Notes: generated by a model not told the origin, from the sequence alone. A stretch of DNA of 64,000 nucleotides from Streptomyces hoynatensis (GCF_003626535.1 NZ_RBAL01000014.1:62001-126000); one strand, 5' to 3'. Positions 26,121 through 36,042 are shown, counted from the stretch's first letter. Translations and numbers: made by a program.

Positions 26121-28034
26121 GTGAACACCATCACAGCCGCCGCCCTCGTGCCGCTCCTGCCCTTCGCCGCGGCGGCACTCGTCCTGCTCACCGGGCGCCG
26201 CGCCCCCGGCTTCGTCCAGCCGCTCGCCGTCCTGCCCACCCTCGCCTCCGCCCTCCTCGCGATCCTGGTCGCGGTGCGGCAGGCCGGCGCGGAGCCCCTG
26301 ACCGCCGCCACGACGCTCGCCGACCCGGGCGACGCCCCCACCGTCCACCTGGCCCTCCACCTGGACGGCTTCGCGGTCCTGGTGGCCGTGCTGGTCTCCG
26401 TCGTGGCCTGCTGCGTGCAGCTCTACTCCACCGCCCACCTGCGCGAGGACCCCCGCTACCCCTCGTACTCCGCCCTCGTCTCGCTGTTCACGGCGGCCAT
26501 GCTGCTGGTCGTCTACGCCGACGACCTCATCGTGCTCCTCGTCGGCTGGGAGGTGATGGGCGCCTGCTCCTACTTCCTCATCGGCCACCACTGGGAGACG
26601 CCCGCCGCCCGCGCCGCCTCCCTGAAGGCCTTCCTCGTCACCAAGCTCGGCGACGTCCCCTTCCTGATCGGCCTGTTCGCCCTGGCCGGGGACGCCGGCA
26701 CCTTCCGCATCAGCAGCATCCTCGCCCGGCTCGCCTCCCCGCCCTCCCCGCTCGAACTCGCCCACCCCACCCTGATCGCGCTGCTCCTGCTGGCCGGGGT
26801 GGCCGGCAAGTCGGCGCAGGTCCCGCTGCACACCTGGCTGCCCGACGCCATGGCGGGCCCCACCCCGGTCTCCGCCCTCATCCACGCCGCCACGATGGTC
26901 GCCGCCGGCGTCTACTTCGTGGCCAGGCTGCTGCCGGTCTTCGCCGCCTCCTCCGCCGCCCTCCTCGTGCTGGCCGCCGTCGCGGCCCTCACCATGGTCG
27001 GCTCCGCCCTCGCCGCCCTCGCCCAGGACGACCTCAAGCGGCTGCTCGCCTACTCCACCATCGGCCAGCTCGGCTACATGACCGGCGCGCTCGCCGCCGC
27101 CGACCGCGAGGCGGCCGTCTTCCACCTGCTCACCCACGGCGCGTTCAAGGCCCTGCTCTTCCTGTCCGCCGGCGTGCTGATCAAGGCGGCGGGCACCGGC
27201 TCGCTGACCGCGCTCTCCCGGCTGCGCGACCTCAAACGCCGCGCCCCCGACGCCTACGGGACCATGACCATCGGCCTGCTCGCGCTGGCGGCCGTCCCGC
27301 CGTTCTCCGGTTTCTTCTCCAAGGAGGCCGTGCTCGGCGCGGCCCGGCACACCGCCGCGGGACACACCGGCGCCCCCGCCGCGGCCGGCTGGCTGGTGCT
27401 GTGCGCCGGGCTCGCCGCGGCCGTCCTCACCGCCGCCTACGCCGCCAAGCTGTGGCTGGCCGTCTTCCACGACCCGGTGGGCGCCCGCGCCGGCGAGCCA
27501 CCGGCCGCGCCGCCCGCCGCCCCCGCCGTCACGGCCGCGCTGTGGCTGCTCGCCGTGCCCTCCCTGCTGCTCGGCCTCGCCGCCTGGCCACTGCCGGGCT
27601 GGCTCGACGACGGCGACCTCGCCCCCGGCCCCGGCATCTCGCTGCTCGCCGTGGGCGCCACGCTGGCCGGCGGGCTCGCCGCGTACGCCACCTGGCGCGG
27701 CGCCTACGAGGCCATCGGCTCCGAGGAGACCGGCGTCGACCCCACCCCCGCGCTCCTCGGTCCGCTGCGCCGCCACGCCGCCGCCGGTTTCCACCTCGAC
27801 GCCCTCTACACCGCCGCCCTGGTCCGGCCCACCAGGGCCGCCGCCCGCCTGGTCGCCTTCCTGGACCGGGCCGTGGTCGACACCTACGTGCGCGGCGCCG
27901 CCGCCGCCCCCGGCTGGCTCGGCACCCTCACCCGCCGTGCCCAGACCGGCAACGTCCAGACGTACCTGAGCGCCATCGTCGCGGGCGTCCTGGTGATCGC
28001 CGTGGCCGCCGTCCTCGTCGCCGCCGGAGAGTGA
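26121..28034 (+). CDS. nuoL: NADH-quinone oxidoreductase subunit L (second set)
   Basis: 637 aa antiporter-like subunit. The proton_antipo_M core shows LVGWEVMGACSYFLIGHHWE, the KSAQVPLHTWLPDAMAGPTP lysine helix, SALIHAATMVAAGVYFVARL, then LKRLLAYSTIGQLGYM and HLLTHGAFKALLFLSAGVLI. The C-terminus has the lateral-helix region. GTG start with GGAG upstream. Confidence 0.93.
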   Translation: MNTITAAALVPLLPFAAAALVLLTGRRAPGFVQPLAVLPTLASALLAILVAVRQAGAEPLTAATTLADPGDAPTVHLALHLDGFAVLVAVLVSVVACCVQLYSTAHLREDPRYPSYSALVSLFTAAMLLVVYADDLIVLLVGWEVMGACSYFLIGHHWETPAARAASLKAFLVTKLGDVPFLIGLFALAGDAGTFRISSILARLASPPSPLELAHPTLIALLLLAGVAGKSAQVPLHTWLPDAMAGPTPVSALIHAATMVAAGVYFVARLLPVFAASSAALLVLAAVAALTMVGSALAALAQDDLKRLLAYSTIGQLGYMTGALAAADREAAVFHLLTHGAFKALLFLSAGVLIKAAGTGSLTALSRLRDLKRRAPDAYGTMTIGLLALAAVPPFSGFFSKEAVLGAARHTAAGHTGAPAAAGWLVLCAGLAAAVLTAAYAAKLWLAVFHDPVGARAGEPPAAPPAAPAVTAALWLLAVPSLLLGLAAWPLPGWLDDGDLAPGPGISLLAVGATLAGGLAAYATWRGAYEAIGSEETGVDPTPALLGPLRRHAAAGFHLDALYTAALVRPTRAAARLVAFLDRAVVDTYVRGAAAAPGWLGTLTRRAQTGNVQTYLSAIVAGVLVIAVAAVLVAAGE

Positions 28035-28037
28035 CCC

Positions 28038-29750
28038 GTGTTCCCGCTGTCAGAAACCACGCTGCGCCTCCTGCTCATAGCCGTCCTCGCGCTGCCCCTG
28101 CTCGGCTCGGGCGCCGCCCTGCTGCCCGCGCCGCCGGGGCTGCGGGGCGCCGGCGGACCCGAGCGCGACGTGCTGCGGCACGGGGTCACCGTCACCGGCG
28201 CGGTGCTCGCCGCGGCCCTGCTGCTCGCCGCCGGCTTCGACCACGGGCAGCCCGGCCGGGTACAGGCCGAGACCGACGTCGGCTGGATATCCGCCCTCGA
28301 CGTCCGGCTGCACCTGGGCGTGGACGGCATATCCCTGCCGCTGCTCGTGCTCACCGCGCTGCTGACGTTCCTCTGCGCCCTGCACGCCTACGTCCGGCCG
28401 CCGGGCGGCGGCGACCCGCGGGCCTTCGTGGCGCTGATGCTGCTGCTCGAATGCGGCACCCTGGCGAGTTTCGCCGTCCTTGACCTGCTGCTGTTCTTCC
28501 TCGCCTTCGAGACGGTGCTGGTCCCGATGTACTTCCTCATCGCCCGCTGGGGAGGCGCCCAGGGAACGCCCGCGGGCCGGGCCGCGGGCGAAGCGCCGGA
28601 CGCGGCGGGGGACCCGGCGGACCCGGCGGCGGACCCGGGGGACTCTGCGGAGGACCCGGCGGACTCTGCGGGGGAGGGGACGCCGGGCCGGGCGGCGGGC
28701 GGCGCCGCGGCCGCGGCCTGGAAGTTCGTCCTCTACACCGTGCTCGGCTCCGTCGTGATGCTGCTCGGCCTGCTGCTGCTCGGCCTCGACGGCGGCACCT
28801 TCGACATGGTCGCCCTGGCCGCCGCGCACGGCGAGGGCCTCTCCCACACCAGCCAGCTCCTCGCCGTCCTCGCCATCGGCCTCGGGCTCGCCGTCAAGGC
28901 GCCGATGTGGCCGCTGCACAGCTGGCTGCCCGACGCGCACACCGCCGCCCCGACCACCGGCTCGGTGCTGCTGGCCGGGGTCCTGCTGAAGATGGGCACC
29001 TACGGACTGGTCCGCATCGCGCTCCCCGCCGCCCCCGAGGGCATGCGGACCTTCGCGCCCTACCTCGGCGCCTTCGCCGTCGCCGGCATCCTCTACGGCG
29101 CCCTCGCCTGCCTGTCCCTGGTGCGGGAGGGCGCCGCGGGCGACCTGAAGCGGCTGATCGCCTACTCCTCCGTCGGCCACATGGGCTTCGTGCTCCTCGG
29201 CATCGCCACGCTCACCCAGACCGGAGTCAACGGCGCCCTCTTCGCGAACATCGCCCACGGCCTCGTCACCGGCCTGCTGTTCTTCCTCGTCGGCTCGCTG
29301 CGGGAACGCACCGGCACCACCGACCTCGACCGGCTGGCCGGGGCCGCGGGCGCCGCGCTCTACGGCCGCTCGCCCCGGTTCGGCGGCCTGCTCGCCTTCG
29401 CCGCCCTCGCCTCCCTCGGCCTGCCGGGTCTCGCCGGGTTCTGGGGCGAACTCCTCGCGATGCTCGGCGCCTACCAGCCCGCCGAGGGCCTGAGCCGGCC
29501 CGCGTACGCCACCTTCCTCGCCCTCGCCGCCCTCGGCACCCTGCTCACCGCCGCCTACCTGCTGCAGGTCGTGCGCCGGGTGTGCATGGGCGAGGCCGGG
29601 CAACAGCCGCTGCCCGACCTGCACGCGCCCGAGTACGCGGCCTTCTCGCCGCTGGCGGCGCTGACCGTCCTCGCCGGGCTCTGCCCCGCGCTGCTCCTCG
29701 ACCTCACCGGTCCTGCCGTGCGGGGCCTGCTCGCGGGGGTGGCGGGATGA
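28038..29750 (+). CDS. nuoM: NADH-quinone oxidoreductase subunit M (second set)
   Basis: 570 aa antiporter-like subunit. Core motifs: LLLFFLAFETVLVPMYFLIARWGG, VKAPMWPLHSWLPDAHTAAP, LAGVLLKMGTYGLVR, LIAYSSVGHMGFVLLG. An insert of about 47 Asp/Ala/Pro-rich residues (near residues 174-225, with repeated DPADSA-type words) follows the IARWGG helix and is not normal for NuoM. It begins four bases after nuoL and ends in an ATGA overlap with nuoN. Confidence 0.93.
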   Translation: MFPLSETTLRLLLIAVLALPLLGSGAALLPAPPGLRGAGGPERDVLRHGVTVTGAVLAAALLLAAGFDHGQPGRVQAETDVGWISALDVRLHLGVDGISLPLLVLTALLTFLCALHAYVRPPGGGDPRAFVALMLLLECGTLASFAVLDLLLFFLAFETVLVPMYFLIARWGGAQGTPAGRAAGEAPDAAGDPADPAADPGDSAEDPADSAGEGTPGRAAGGAAAAAWKFVLYTVLGSVVMLLGLLLLGLDGGTFDMVALAAAHGEGLSHTSQLLAVLAIGLGLAVKAPMWPLHSWLPDAHTAAPTTGSVLLAGVLLKMGTYGLVRIALPAAPEGMRTFAPYLGAFAVAGILYGALACLSLVREGAAGDLKRLIAYSSVGHMGFVLLGIATLTQTGVNGALFANIAHGLVTGLLFFLVGSLRERTGTTDLDRLAGAAGAALYGRSPRFGGLLAFAALASLGLPGLAGFWGELLAMLGAYQPAEGLSRPAYATFLALAALGTLLTAAYLLQVVRRVCMGEAGQQPLPDLHAPEYAAFSPLAALTVLAGLCPALLLDLTGPAVRGLLAGVAG

Positions 29751-31375
29751 ACGCGCTCCAGGACGTCGACTGGCCGGCGCTCGGCCCGCCGCTGATCGCC
29801 GCGCTTGCGGCCGTGGCGGTGCTGCTCGCCGACCTCTTCCTGCCCCCCGCCCGCAAGGGGCTGCTCGGCGGGCTCGCCGTGGCCGGTCTCGTGCTCGCCG
29901 GGCTGTCGCTGCTGCCGCTGCGGGGCGCGGACCGGGCGACGTTCTGCCTGGCCGCGGACCCGGGGCTGTGTTCCTACCGCGCCGACGAGTTCGCCCTCAC
30001 CGTCCAGCTGATCGTGCTGGGCGGCGCCCTGCTCGCCGCCCTGCTCTCGCTCCCCGAGACCGGCCCCGCCTCCCGCCACCCGGCCGCCCCGCACCCGGCC
30101 TCGGGGAAGGCGGCCGCGGGGAACGGCGCCGCGGGGAAGGAAACGCCGGGGACCGGCGCGCCGAAGAGGGACGCTTCGGGGACCGGCGCGTCGGGCGGCG
30201 CGGGGGAGGGGAGCCTGCCGGGCGGCGAGTTCTGGTTCCTGCTGCTCTGCTCCGCCTGCGGGGCCACCCTCCTGCCGGCCGCCCGCGACCTGGCCACGCT
30301 CGTCGTGGCCCTGGAGATCACCACCCTGCCCGCCTACGCGCTCGTCGGGCTGCGCCGCCGCGGCCCGGGACCCGAGGCCGCGCTGAAATTCTTCCTCACC
30401 TCGGTCACCGCCACGGCCGTCGGCCTGCTCGGCATCAGCTTCGTCTACGCGGGCGCCGGCAGCCTCCACCTGTCCGAGATCGCCGAGCGGCTCCCCGATG
30501 CCGACCCGCGCCTGGCCACCCTCGCGGAGGCCGGCGTGGTGCTGACCCTGGCCGGCTTCGCCTTCAAGACCGCGGCCGTGCCCTTCCACTTCTGGGTGCC
30601 CGAGACCTACGTGGGGGCGCCGCTGCCGGTGGCCGGGTACCTCTCGGTGGTCGGCAAGACCGCGGGCCTGGCCGGGCTCGTCCTGGTCACCACGGGCGCC
30701 TTCCCCGGCTACGGCGGCCTGTGGGGACCGGTGCTCGCGGTCCTCGCCGCCTGCACGATGACCGCGGGCAACGCCGCCGCGCTGCGCACCCCGGCCGCGG
30801 CCCCGGACGGCGTGGTCCGCCTGCTCGCCTGGTCCTCGATCGGCCAGGCCGGGTACCTGCTGGTCCCGGTGGCCGCGGCCGCCTACACCGCTCCCGGGGA
30901 CGCCCTCGGCGCCCTCCTCGGCTACGCCCTGATGTACGCGGTGACCAACCTCGGCGCCTTCGCGGTCGCCGCCCACCTGGCCAGGAGGCACGGCGCCAGG
31001 CGCCTGGCCGACTACGCGGGCCTGTACGCGCGGCAGCCGGGAACGGCCCTGGCCCTCGCCTTCTTCCTGCTGTGCCTGGCCGGGCTGCCGCCGGGGCTCG
31101 CCGGGCTCTTCGCCAAGGTCGCCGTCCTCCGCTCCGCCGTGGACGCCGGCCTCGGCCCGCTCGCGGTGGTCACGGCCCTGAACGTGGCGCTCGCCCTCGC
31201 CTACTATCTGCGCTGGACGGCCCTGCTGTTCCGCCCCGCCCCCGCCGGGTCCCCCGCCCCGCCGCGGCCCGTGCCGCCCCTGGCCGCCGCGACGGCCCTG
31301 TGCGCGCTGGCCGGTGCGGCGTTCTCCGTGGCGCCCCAGCTGATCCTCGGCCTGGCCCCCGGCGTCCTGCGGTGA
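29747..31375 (+). CDS. nuoN: NADH-quinone oxidoreductase subunit N (second set)
   Basis: 542 aa, last gene of the cluster. Antiporter motifs include LEITTLPAYALVGLRRRGPG, EAALKFFLTSVTATAVGLLG, FKTAAVPFHFWVPETYVGAP and LLAWSSIGQAGYLLVPVA. A Ser/Gly/Ala/Lys insert of about 55 residues (near 105-160) separates the early helices, a second low-complexity insert in this complex. No NuoN-linked nuoD/E/F/G is present in the window. Confidence 0.93.
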   Translation: MNALQDVDWPALGPPLIAALAAVAVLLADLFLPPARKGLLGGLAVAGLVLAGLSLLPLRGADRATFCLAADPGLCSYRADEFALTVQLIVLGGALLAALLSLPETGPASRHPAAPHPASGKAAAGNGAAGKETPGTGAPKRDASGTGASGGAGEGSLPGGEFWFLLLCSACGATLLPAARDLATLVVALEITTLPAYALVGLRRRGPGPEAALKFFLTSVTATAVGLLGISFVYAGAGSLHLSEIAERLPDADPRLATLAEAGVVLTLAGFAFKTAAVPFHFWVPETYVGAPLPVAGYLSVVGKTAGLAGLVLVTTGAFPGYGGLWGPVLAVLAACTMTAGNAAALRTPAAAPDGVVRLLAWSSIGQAGYLLVPVAAAAYTAPGDALGALLGYALMYAVTNLGAFAVAAHLARRHGARRLADYAGLYARQPGTALALAFFLLCLAGLPPGLAGLFAKVAVLRSAVDAGLGPLAVVTALNVALALAYYLRWTALLFRPAPAGSPAPPRPVPPLAAATALCALAGAAFSVAPQLILGLAPGVLR

Positions 31376-31564
31376 GTCGCTCCCCGCGGTGAGTCCCCGC
31401 CCCCGGCCCGTCCGGGGGGCGCCCCCGCCCCCGGGGCCGACGGCCCCGCCCGGGCCCGGGAACGGATCGTCCCCGCAGGGCGTTGTGTCCTCTGGCAGAG
31501 GAGAAACCGCGCCAACCGGTACCCCCCGGCACCCCCACGCGCGCTCATCCTGGAGGGCACACCC

Positions 31565-32428
31565 GTGCATAGCAGGCACAACGGACTGAGGACTGCGGCC
31601 CTCCTGGGCGGCATGTCCGTGCTGATCCTGCTGATCGGCAGCCTCTTCGGCCGAAGCGGCCTGCTCATCGCCCTGCTGGTCGCCCTGGCCGTCAACGGCT
31701 ACGCCTACTGGAACAGCGACCGGCTCGCCCTGCGCTCCATGCGCGCCAGGCCGGTCGGCGAGTTCGAGGCCCCCGAGCTCTACCGCATCGTGCGGGAGCT
31801 CGCCGGAGCGGCCAGGCAGCCGATGCCCCGCCTGTACATCTCGCCCACCGACGCCCCCAACGCCTTCGCCACCGGCCGCAATCCACGCAACGCCGCGGTC
31901 TGCTGCACCGAGGGCATCCTGCGGCTGCTGGACGCCAGGGAGTTGCGCGGCGTCATCGGCCACGAGCTGAGCCACGTCTACAACCGCGACATCCTCATCT
32001 CCTCCCTCGCCGGCGCCATGGCCTCGGTGATCATGTTCCTGGCGAACCTGGCCTGGTTCGTGCCCCTCGGCCGCGACGAGGACGAGGACGGGCCCGGCAT
32101 GGTCGGCATGCTGCTGATCATGCTGCTCGGCCCGATCGCCGCCTCACTCATCCAGCTGGCCGTCAGCCGCTCCCGCGAGTACGAGGCGGACGCCTCGGGC
32201 GCCCGGCTGACCGGCGACCCGCTCGCCCTCGCCAGCGCGCTGCGGAAGCTGGAGGCCGGCACCAGGGCCCTGCCGCTGCCGCCCGAGCCGAAGCTGGAGA
32301 CGGCCAGCCACATGATGATCGCCAACCCCTTCCGCGGCGGCGAAGGACTGTCCCGGATGTTCTCCACGCACCCGCCGATGGCCGAGCGCATCGCGCGCCT
32401 GGAGCGGCTGGCGGGCCACCGGTACTGA
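31565..32428 (+). CDS. htpX: HtpX-type membrane zinc metalloprotease
   Basis: 287 aa. Two N-terminal helices, the zinc motif HELSH at residues 133-137 and the third ligand in SREYEADASG, then two further helices around 150-205. It should degrade misfolded membrane proteins with its active site in the cytoplasm. GTG at 31565 is fixed by GGAGGG eight bases upstream. 31376-31564 before it is non-coding, GC-rich and could hold both the nuo terminator and the htpX promoter. Confidence 0.93.
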   Translation: MHSRHNGLRTAALLGGMSVLILLIGSLFGRSGLLIALLVALAVNGYAYWNSDRLALRSMRARPVGEFEAPELYRIVRELAGAARQPMPRLYISPTDAPNAFATGRNPRNAAVCCTEGILRLLDARELRGVIGHELSHVYNRDILISSLAGAMASVIMFLANLAWFVPLGRDEDEDGPGMVGMLLIMLLGPIAASLIQLAVSRSREYEADASGARLTGDPLALASALRKLEAGTRALPLPPEPKLETASHMMIANPFRGGEGLSRMFSTHPPMAERIARLERLAGHRY

Positions 32429-32443
32429 GGCCATCCTGGGAGG

Positions 32444-32848
32444 GTGCGTACCCTCCTGAACCTCATCTGGCTGATCTTCTCGGGGCTGTGGATGGCGATC
32501 GGCTACGCGCTCGCCGGCCTGATCTGCTGCGTGCTCATCGTCACGATCCCCTGGGGCATCGCCTGCTTCAGGATCGCGGCGTACGTCCTGTGGCCCTTCG
32601 GCTACCGGGTGACCGACCGGCCCGAGGCGGGCCTGGCCAGCGGCCTCGGCAACGCCGTGTGGCTGATCTTCGCCGGCCTGTGGCTGACGATCGCCCACCT
32701 GGTGCTCGGCGTCTCCTTCTGCCTGACCATCATCGGCATCCCCTTCGGCCTCGCCCACTTCAAGCTCGTGCCGATCTCGCTGCTGCCCCTCGGCCGCCGG
32801 ATCGTCCCCACCAGCACCCACGCCTACCCCAGCTACCGCTGGGCCTGA
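32444..32848 (+). CDS. yccF: YccF-family inner-membrane protein
   Basis: 134 aa. Two copies of the YccF motif: LLNLIWLIFSGLWMAIGYAL with TIPWGIACFRIA, and LGNAVWLIFAGLWLTIAHLV with GIPFGLAHFKL. Four membrane segments. GTG start 15 bases after htpX, with GGGAGG upstream. Function of the family is unknown; coupling to htpX suggests membrane maintenance. Confidence 0.88.
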   Translation: MRTLLNLIWLIFSGLWMAIGYALAGLICCVLIVTIPWGIACFRIAAYVLWPFGYRVTDRPEAGLASGLGNAVWLIFAGLWLTIAHLVLGVSFCLTIIGIPFGLAHFKLVPISLLPLGRRIVPTSTHAYPSYRWA

Positions 32849-32886
32849 GCCCGCCGGCCCGCGCCGCGTCGCCGTCCGGGCCGCCG

Positions 32887-33513
32887 TCATTCGCCGGCGG
32901 CGGCCCGGGCGGCGGCGCGGCGCTGTCGCAGGATGCGGACGCCCTCGTGGATCACGGTGATCAGCAGCGCCAGGCCCAGGCCAAGCGCCACCCCCCGCAG
33001 CGGGTTGCGTTCGAACGCCGAGCCGCCGACGAAGCCGATCCCCGCCGAATAGGCCGCCCAGCTCAGCGCGGCCACCGCGTCGTACCGCGCGAAGGACCGC
33101 AGTGGATACCGCGTGGCCCCGGTGATCAGGGTCGCCGCCGTCCGCCCGCCCGGAATGTAACGGGCGATGATCAGCATCAGCCCCCCACGCTGCTCCAGCA
33201 TCGTGCCCACCCGGTCGTAGGCGCGGTGGGTGCGGCTGCCGGGTTTCAGTCTCGCGTAGATCCTGGAGCCGGATTTCCGGCCTATGAGATAGGAGATGTG
33301 ATCCCCGGCGAAGGCGCCGAGCGCCGCCACGATGATGATGAGGAAGAGGTTCGGGTGGCCGTCCGCGGCCGCGAAAACCCCCAGGGTGACCACAAGGGTC
33401 TCGCTGGGCACCACAGGAAAGAAGCCGTCGAGCTTGGCGACGGCGAAGAGTGCCACGTACACCCAGGGGGTGGCGACAAACCCTTCGATTGCGTCGAGGA
33501 TCGCGTTGTCCAC
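32887..33513 (-). CDS. DedA-family membrane protein
   Basis: 208 aa. DedA/SNARE-associated features: FFPVVPSETLVVTLGVFAA, GDHISYLIGRKSGSR, ARYIPGGRTAATLITGATRY and ALSWAAYSAGIGFVGG; several helices. Start is the GTG at 33513. These proteins are thought to flip polyprenyl-phosphate or phospholipid carriers. It converges with yccF (39 bases apart). Confidence 0.9.
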   Translation of the reverse strand: MDNAILDAIEGFVATPWVYVALFAVAKLDGFFPVVPSETLVVTLGVFAAADGHPNLFLIIIVAALGAFAGDHISYLIGRKSGSRIYARLKPGSRTHRAYDRVGTMLEQRGGLMLIIARYIPGGRTAATLITGATRYPLRSFARYDAVAALSWAAYSAGIGFVGGSAFERNPLRGVALGLGLALLITVIHEGVRILRQRRAAARAAAGE

Positions 33514-33593
33514 AGAGCCAGCCTAGGCAATGCGAATCCCGCGGCGGACCTGCCCTTCGGCAAGCGTTCACCAGACTTTGGTCAGGAACCGGC

Positions 33594-34706
33594 TCACAAC
33601 CAGCCGTTACGGCGGAAACCGCGGTGGATCAGCAGGCAGGCGACGAAGATCACACCGATGACCAGCGGGTAGGAGAACCGCCAGTGCAGCTCGGGCATAT
33701 GGTCGAAATTCATGCCGTATACGCCGGTGACCATCGTCGGCACGGCAAGGATCGCCGCCCAGGCCGTGATCTTGCGCATGTCCTCGTTCTGCGTCACAGT
33801 CACCTGCGCCAGATTGGCCTGCAGGATCGAGTCGATGAGCGAGTCGAACCCGGTGATCTGCTCCGTCACCCGGGTCAGGTGGTCGGCCACGTCCCGGAAG
33901 TAGCTGCGGATCTCCGGCGCGATCATCGGCAGCCCGCCGTCCGAGAGCTGCTGCAGCGGCCGGTCAAGCGGCGCGACCGCCCGCCGCAGTTCGAGCAGTT
34001 CACGCTTCAGCTGGTAGATCTCCCCGGGGCCCGCGCCGTGCCGCCGCGCCGCCTCCGAGAACACGGCTGCCTCGATCTCGTCGATGTCGTCCCGCACGGC
34101 CGCCGCGACATCCAGGTACTGGTCCACCACATGGTCGGCGATGGCGTGCAGCACCGCAGAGGGCCCCTTGGCCAGCTGCTCGGGGGACGCCTCCAGATCC
34201 TCCCGAAGCGGCCCGAGCGAGCCGTGGCCGCCGTGCCTGACGGTGAGCACGAAGTCCTCCCCGAGGAAGACCATGATCTCCCCGGTCTCCACGACCTCGC
34301 TGTTCGCCGTCAGTTCCGCGTGCTCCACGTACCGCACCGTCTTGAACACGGCGAACAGCGTGTCGTCGTAACGCTCCAGCTTCGGCCGCTGGTGGGCGTG
34401 CACCGCGTCCTCGACCGCCAGCGGGTGCAGCTCGAACAGCTGGGCCATGGCGCCGAGTTCCTCCTCGGTGGGCTCGTGGAGGCCGATCCACACGAACCCG
34501 CCGCGCTTCTTGCGCGCCACCTCCACCGCCTCGGCGGGCCGCGCCCTGCCGCTCTTGCGCACCCCGTTCTGATACACCGCGCAGTTGACCACGGCCGTCC
34601 CGAGCGGCGACCTGGCGGGATGGCTCAAGTCCACCGGCCGCGCGCCCTCGCGGGTGCCCACCCGCCCGTATCCGATACGAACGGCCCTGCGCAGGCCGCG
34701 GATCAT
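33594..34706 (-). CDS. corA: CorA-type magnesium/metal-ion transporter
   Basis: 370 aa. A large cytoplasmic domain (WIGLHEPTEEEL, HPLAVEDAVHAHQRPKLERY) precedes two C-terminal helices, with the pore signature YGMNFDHMPEL between them. ATG at 34706 is chosen with GGAG nine bases upstream; a GTG two codons earlier is possible. 34707-35074, between corA and yajQ, holds no gene or repeat that I can support. Confidence 0.9.
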   Translation of the reverse strand: MIRGLRRAVRIGYGRVGTREGARPVDLSHPARSPLGTAVVNCAVYQNGVRKSGRARPAEAVEVARKKRGGFVWIGLHEPTEEELGAMAQLFELHPLAVEDAVHAHQRPKLERYDDTLFAVFKTVRYVEHAELTANSEVVETGEIMVFLGEDFVLTVRHGGHGSLGPLREDLEASPEQLAKGPSAVLHAIADHVVDQYLDVAAAVRDDIDEIEAAVFSEAARRHGAGPGEIYQLKRELLELRRAVAPLDRPLQQLSDGGLPMIAPEIRSYFRDVADHLTRVTEQITGFDSLIDSILQANLAQVTVTQNEDMRKITAWAAILAVPTMVTGVYGMNFDHMPELHWRFSYPLVIGVIFVACLLIHRGFRRNGWL

Positions 34707-35074
34707 CGACACGTGTGCTCCGTAACGTCCGGGTGGAGGCCATCGCCGCGCCGCCCGGCGGTGGCCGCAAGCCACCGCCCGATCCCCGGAGCCGCCCGGC
34801 GCCCCACCTGCCTATGCTGACCTGCGGGAACTCCCTGAGGCACGTCTTCTCGCCGGCTGAACCCACCAGCGCGGCGTTCCCCCATTCTGCCCGCTTGCCC
34901 CAGACGGGACCGCAAAACCCACCGGGCGCGGCGCCCCGGCCCACCGCACGACGACGCCCCCCACACCCCCGCCAGGCCCCGGCCCCCGCAACCCGAGGCG
35001 GAGGCACCAGGACCCACCCGGCCGCGCGCCCCACGCGGCCAAGGCCCCCTCGCCTCCGCCCACCCCGGAACGAT

Positions 35075-35566
35075 TCAGCGGTAGTTGACGAACTGCACCG
35101 CGAAGTCGAAGTCGCGCTCCCGGATCAGCCGCTGCACCTCCTGCAGGGCGTCCCGGCTCTTGGAACTGACCCGCAGCTCGTCGCCCTGCACCTGCGCCTT
35201 GACGCCCTTGGGCCCCTCGTCCCTGATCAGCTTGGCCACCTTCTTCGCGTCCTCGGCCGAGATGCCCTCCTTGATCGTGGAGAACAGCCGGTACTCCTTC
35301 CCGGACGCCTGCGGCTCCCCCGAGTCGAGCGCCTTCAGCGAGATGCCCCGCTTGACGAGCTTCGACTGGAAAATGTCGAGCACGGCCTTGGCCCGCTCCT
35401 CGGCGTTGGCGCGGATCTCGATCCGGTCGTCGCCCGACCAGGCGATCGAGGCGCCCACGCCGCGAAAGTCGTAGCGCTGGGAGATCTCCTTGGCCGCCTG
35501 GTTCAGGGCGTTGTCGACCTCCTGCCGGTCGACCTTCGAGACGATGTCGAAACTGGAGTCGGCCAT
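35075..35566 (-). CDS. yajQ: YajQ/DUF520 nucleotide-binding protein
   Basis: 163 aa, full length. MADSSFDIVSKVDRQEVDNA at the N-terminus, the SQRYDFRG motif and the VNYR ending are typical. YajQ proteins bind RNA or cyclic di-GMP in other bacteria; the role here is unproven. ATG at 35566 with GAGGAG ten bases upstream. Confidence 0.93.
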   Translation of the reverse strand: MADSSFDIVSKVDRQEVDNALNQAAKEISQRYDFRGVGASIAWSGDDRIEIRANAEERAKAVLDIFQSKLVKRGISLKALDSGEPQASGKEYRLFSTIKEGISAEDAKKVAKLIRDEGPKGVKAQVQGDELRVSSKSRDALQEVQRLIRERDFDFAVQFVNYR

Positions 35567-35698
35567 GGTGTGAAGGCTCCTCACGGTAGCTGGACGGGCG
35601 CGGTCGCCGGACAGCCTAACCACCCACCCCACCCTCCACCCCGCACAACCGAGTGGCGAACCACCCCCGGGCATCGGGTATCGTTAGCCGCGTTGCAA

Positions 35699-35780
<82 letters not shown>

Positions 35781-35792
35781 CCCTCAACAACC

Positions 35793-35833
35793 GGTCCTTG
35801 ACCTGCGAGAACGCAGGCGAGGGCCGTTTTTTT
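35793..35833 (+). terminator. Rho-independent terminator after tRNA-Tyr
   Basis: CCTGCG-AGAA-CGCAGG forms the inner stem, with GGTCCTTG/CGAGGGCC extending it, followed by seven T residues. This is the clearest intrinsic terminator in the window. Confidence 0.88.
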
Positions 35834-36042
35834 CGTCCATCGAACGGCCCGCCGGTCAAACGCCCCTTGTGTCCGATTCGTCCCACCCGATTCCGGGCGC
35901 CGACCAGCGCGTGTGGGGCATGTGTGCGGCAGGACGGAGCCGGCCGACGGCCTCAGGCCCGCCCGCCGCGCCGCTCCCCGAGCCGGGCGGAGATCTTGGC
36001 GTTGGCCGCGTCGTCGCTGTCGGCCGCGGCCCGGGCCCGCAC

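Noticed and set aside
31376..31564. Terminator for the nuo operon
   Set aside because: Several GC-rich inverted words exist but none stands out or has a T-run, so no coordinates can be defended.
35834..36042. Further I-E repeats beside the solitary one
   Set aside because: Positions 61 bp upstream and downstream of 36043-36071 do not match the repeat.
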